DNA of 64,000 bases from assembly GCA_937966115.1 (NCBI GenBank), contig CALCKX010000083.1, positions 1 to 64,000 on the forward strand. Reading direction: 5' to 3'. Below are positions 62,799 to 64,000 of this stretch, in pieces. The stretch comes from an uncultured Chloracidobacterium sp. Lineage in GTDB: Bacteria > Acidobacteriota > Blastocatellia > Chloracidobacteriales > Chloracidobacteriaceae. The notes beneath the pieces were generated by a model. It was not told the DNA's origin. It saw only the letters and a program-made list of their open reading frames with translations, and ran no database searches. Positions within the stretch are counted from its first letter, which is position 1. Each line of letters starts with the position of its first letter. A program made the translations under genes and the position numbers.

Positions 62799-63497
62799 AT
62801 GCTTTTGCCACGTATCGCCATAGGCTGCCTTCTCGTCGCGGGACTGGCCATCGCGGGGGGGCCGCCCCCAATGGTCAGGGCCGCCGCCGGCTTGCCTGGC
62901 AGGCAGGGGCGCGGGCAGCCAATCGCCGTCGCCTCTGTCGAGCGCATTCCGCCGGGGATGCAGAGCCTGCTCAAGGGCAAGCTCAAGCAGGGCTTCCGCT
63001 GGAGCGACCTCAATGGCGACAACTGGCTGATGCTGACGGAGACCGGCGAATTCGCGCCGCCCGCTCGGAGACGAAAGTCGGAAGGGACGGACGATCTGCG
63101 TCAGGCGGAGCTTTACGCCTATCGCTTTGTCAGTGTCGGCGGCGCTTTTTCGCAGGCCTGGCGAGTGACCGACTTCGTGCGCGACTGCCCAGTGGACATC
63201 ACGGCGGAGTTCATTCCCGCCGCCACCGAGGTGACTGATCTGGACGGCGATGGCTTTGCCGAGGCTTGGGTGATGTATCGGATCGCTTGTCGCGGCGATG
63301 TCAGTCCGGCGACCGTCAAAATCATCATGTACGAGAACAATCAAAAGCACGCGCTGCGCGGCAACGCCCGCGTCGCGCTGCCGGACTTCGCCGAAGGCGG
63401 CGACTATCAGCCGGATGCCGCGCTGCGCGCCAACCGAGCGTTTCTTCAGCATGCCGAGCGCAAGTGGAGGCGGTTTTGCCAGGAAACGTTCCAGTGA
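62799..63497 (+). CDS. Secreted protein of unknown function inside the sdh operon
   Basis: The 232-aa protein has a signal peptide (about 1-29, 'LVAGLAIAGGPPPMVRAAAG'). Its single domain contains 'LKQGFRWSDLNGDNWLMLTETGEFA' and 'DCPVDITAEFIPAATEVTDLDGDGFAEAWVMYRIAC'. DLDGDGFAEAWV looks like a calcium-binding EF-hand/FG-GAP loop, a pattern shared with M949_RS01915-type surface proteins. Two Cys could form a disulfide. It begins 17 bp after sdhA and ends 77 bp before sdhB, so it is part of the operon despite having no obvious respiratory role. Confidence 0.65.
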   Translation: MLLPRIAIGCLLVAGLAIAGGPPPMVRAAAGLPGRQGRGQPIAVASVERIPPGMQSLLKGKLKQGFRWSDLNGDNWLMLTETGEFAPPARRRKSEGTDDLRQAELYAYRFVSVGGAFSQAWRVTDFVRDCPVDITAEFIPAATEVTDLDGDGFAEAWVMYRIACRGDVSPATVKIIMYENNQKHALRGNARVALPDFAEGGDYQPDAALRANRAFLQHAERKWRRFCQETFQ

Positions 63498-63574
63498 GCT
63501 GAGCTTGCGCGCCCGGCCATCGCTCAAGCGTCAAGATATAGCCCGATGTCGCCCCCCCGAATGGAGATAGCTCA

Positions 63575-64000
63575 ATGACCCGTGAAAAAATCGTCCTCAA
63601 AATCAAGCGCAAAGACGCGCCGGACCAGCCAGCGCGGTGGGAGGAGTTCGCGATTCCGTACCGCCCGAACATGAACATCATCAGTTGTCTGATGGAAGTG
63701 CAAAAAGCGCCCGTCACCGCATCCGGGCAGGCGACGACGCCGGTGGTGTGGGAGTGCTGCTGTCTGGAGCATGTCTGCGGCGCTTGCTCGATGCTCATCA
63801 ATGGCAAGGCCCGTCAGTCGTGCAGCACGCTCGTGGACAAGCTCGAGGATGGCCCCATCGTGCTTGAGCCGCTGACCAAGTTTCCAGTCATCCGCGACCT
63901 GCAGGTTGACCGCTCGCGCTTGTTCAATGACCTCAAAAAGGTCAAGGCCTGGATCCCAGTGGATGGCACCTATGCCATGGGGCCGGGGCCGCGGCTTGAC
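63575..64000 (+). CDS. sdhB: Succinate dehydrogenase iron-sulfur subunit (3' end beyond the window)
   Basis: The ORF track lacks this gene because no stop codon falls in the window. Translating from ATG 63575 (GGAGA 7 bp upstream) gives 142 residues, starting MTREKIVLKIKRKD. The [2Fe-2S] cluster Cys are in 'WECCCLEHVCGACSMLINGKARQSC', and 'LEPLTKFPVIRDLQVDRSRLF' is the end of the plant-ferredoxin-like domain. The C-terminal [4Fe-4S]/[3Fe-4S] domain lies past 64000. It carries electrons from SdhA to SdhC. Confidence 0.93.
   Translation, partial: MTREKIVLKIKRKDAPDQPARWEEFAIPYRPNMNIISCLMEVQKAPVTASGQATTPVVWECCCLEHVCGACSMLINGKARQSCSTLVDKLEDGPIVLEPLTKFPVIRDLQVDRSRLFNDLKKVKAWIPVDGTYAMGPGPRLD

Noticed and set aside
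61315-62871. Minus-strand ORFs opposite sdhA
   Set aside because: They are mirror frames of a highly conserved gene, with no independent start signals.

Overview
The window is a 64-kb chromosomal segment of a GC-rich, diderm, chlorophototrophic bacterium. The best fit is Acidobacteriota of the Chloracidobacterium type. This is inferred from three things seen together: (i) a bacteriochlorophyll synthase (bchG), an ArsA-like ATPase and a small protein with the EGH core of the chlorosome baseplate protein CsmA, on one strand; (ii) proteins common in Acidobacteriota (VWFA-domain secreted protein, GWxTD protein, LptF-LptG fusion, response regulator with a long Pro/Ala linker); (iii) a full diderm envelope repertoire (MCE/Mla lipid transport, Lpt, Mpl) with bacilliredoxin. 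No tRNA, rRNA, CRISPR array, insertion sequence, prophage or integrase was seen. The species was not determined.

Layout. 1-5.2 kb: 3' end of carB, then an Mla-type lipid transporter (mlaE-mlaF-mlaD), pgsA and purC. 5.2-8.2 kb: a YkgJ-like Cys-cluster protein, a secreted VWA protein and a response regulator. 8.2-13.6 kb: rlmH (minus), a GT2 glycosyltransferase, a SufR-like regulator divergent from a homogentisate dioxygenase-like gene, and a SUFU-domain protein overlapping murI. 13.7-17.7 kb (minus): tsaD, a TMTC-like membrane/TPR protein and meaB. 17.9-26.6 kb: bacilliredoxin, MFS transporter, GWxTD protein, fused lptFG and a membrane Fe-S oxidoreductase of the EtfD/HdrD type.

26.7-32.1 kb (minus) is the phototrophy block: bchG, arsA-like, csmA, a 405-aa PH-domain protein and, after a strong hairpin, a long plant/cyanobacterial-type ispH. 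It links isoprenoid supply, bacteriochlorophyll tail addition and the antenna baseplate. 32.2-40.8 kb: dacB, a small membrane protein, mpl, a polytopic membrane protein, a HAD phosphatase, gpsA and a TPR lipoprotein-like protein. 41.0-47.5 kb is a protein quality-control cluster (clpB, hsp20, grpE, clpA/C-like) that starts with a near-consensus promoter and ends at a clear intrinsic terminator.

47.6-52.7 kb: argD and a 741-aa response regulator (minus), and an HD phosphohydrolase (plus). 52.8-56.8 kb: rpmF behind a consensus promoter, plsX, bcp, a secreted PsbP-like-sized protein and serS. 56.8-60 kb: a hybrid histidine kinase translationally coupled to two receiver-only proteins. 60.1-64 kb: succinate dehydrogenase sdhC-sdhA-(secreted unknown)-sdhB, with sdhB running off the end of the window. 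sdhB is absent from the supplied ORF track.

Start codons were chosen from Shine-Dalgarno-like sequences, ATGA overlaps and family lengths, so several differ from the longest ORFs in the track. All family assignments are by eye from motifs. No database search was run.
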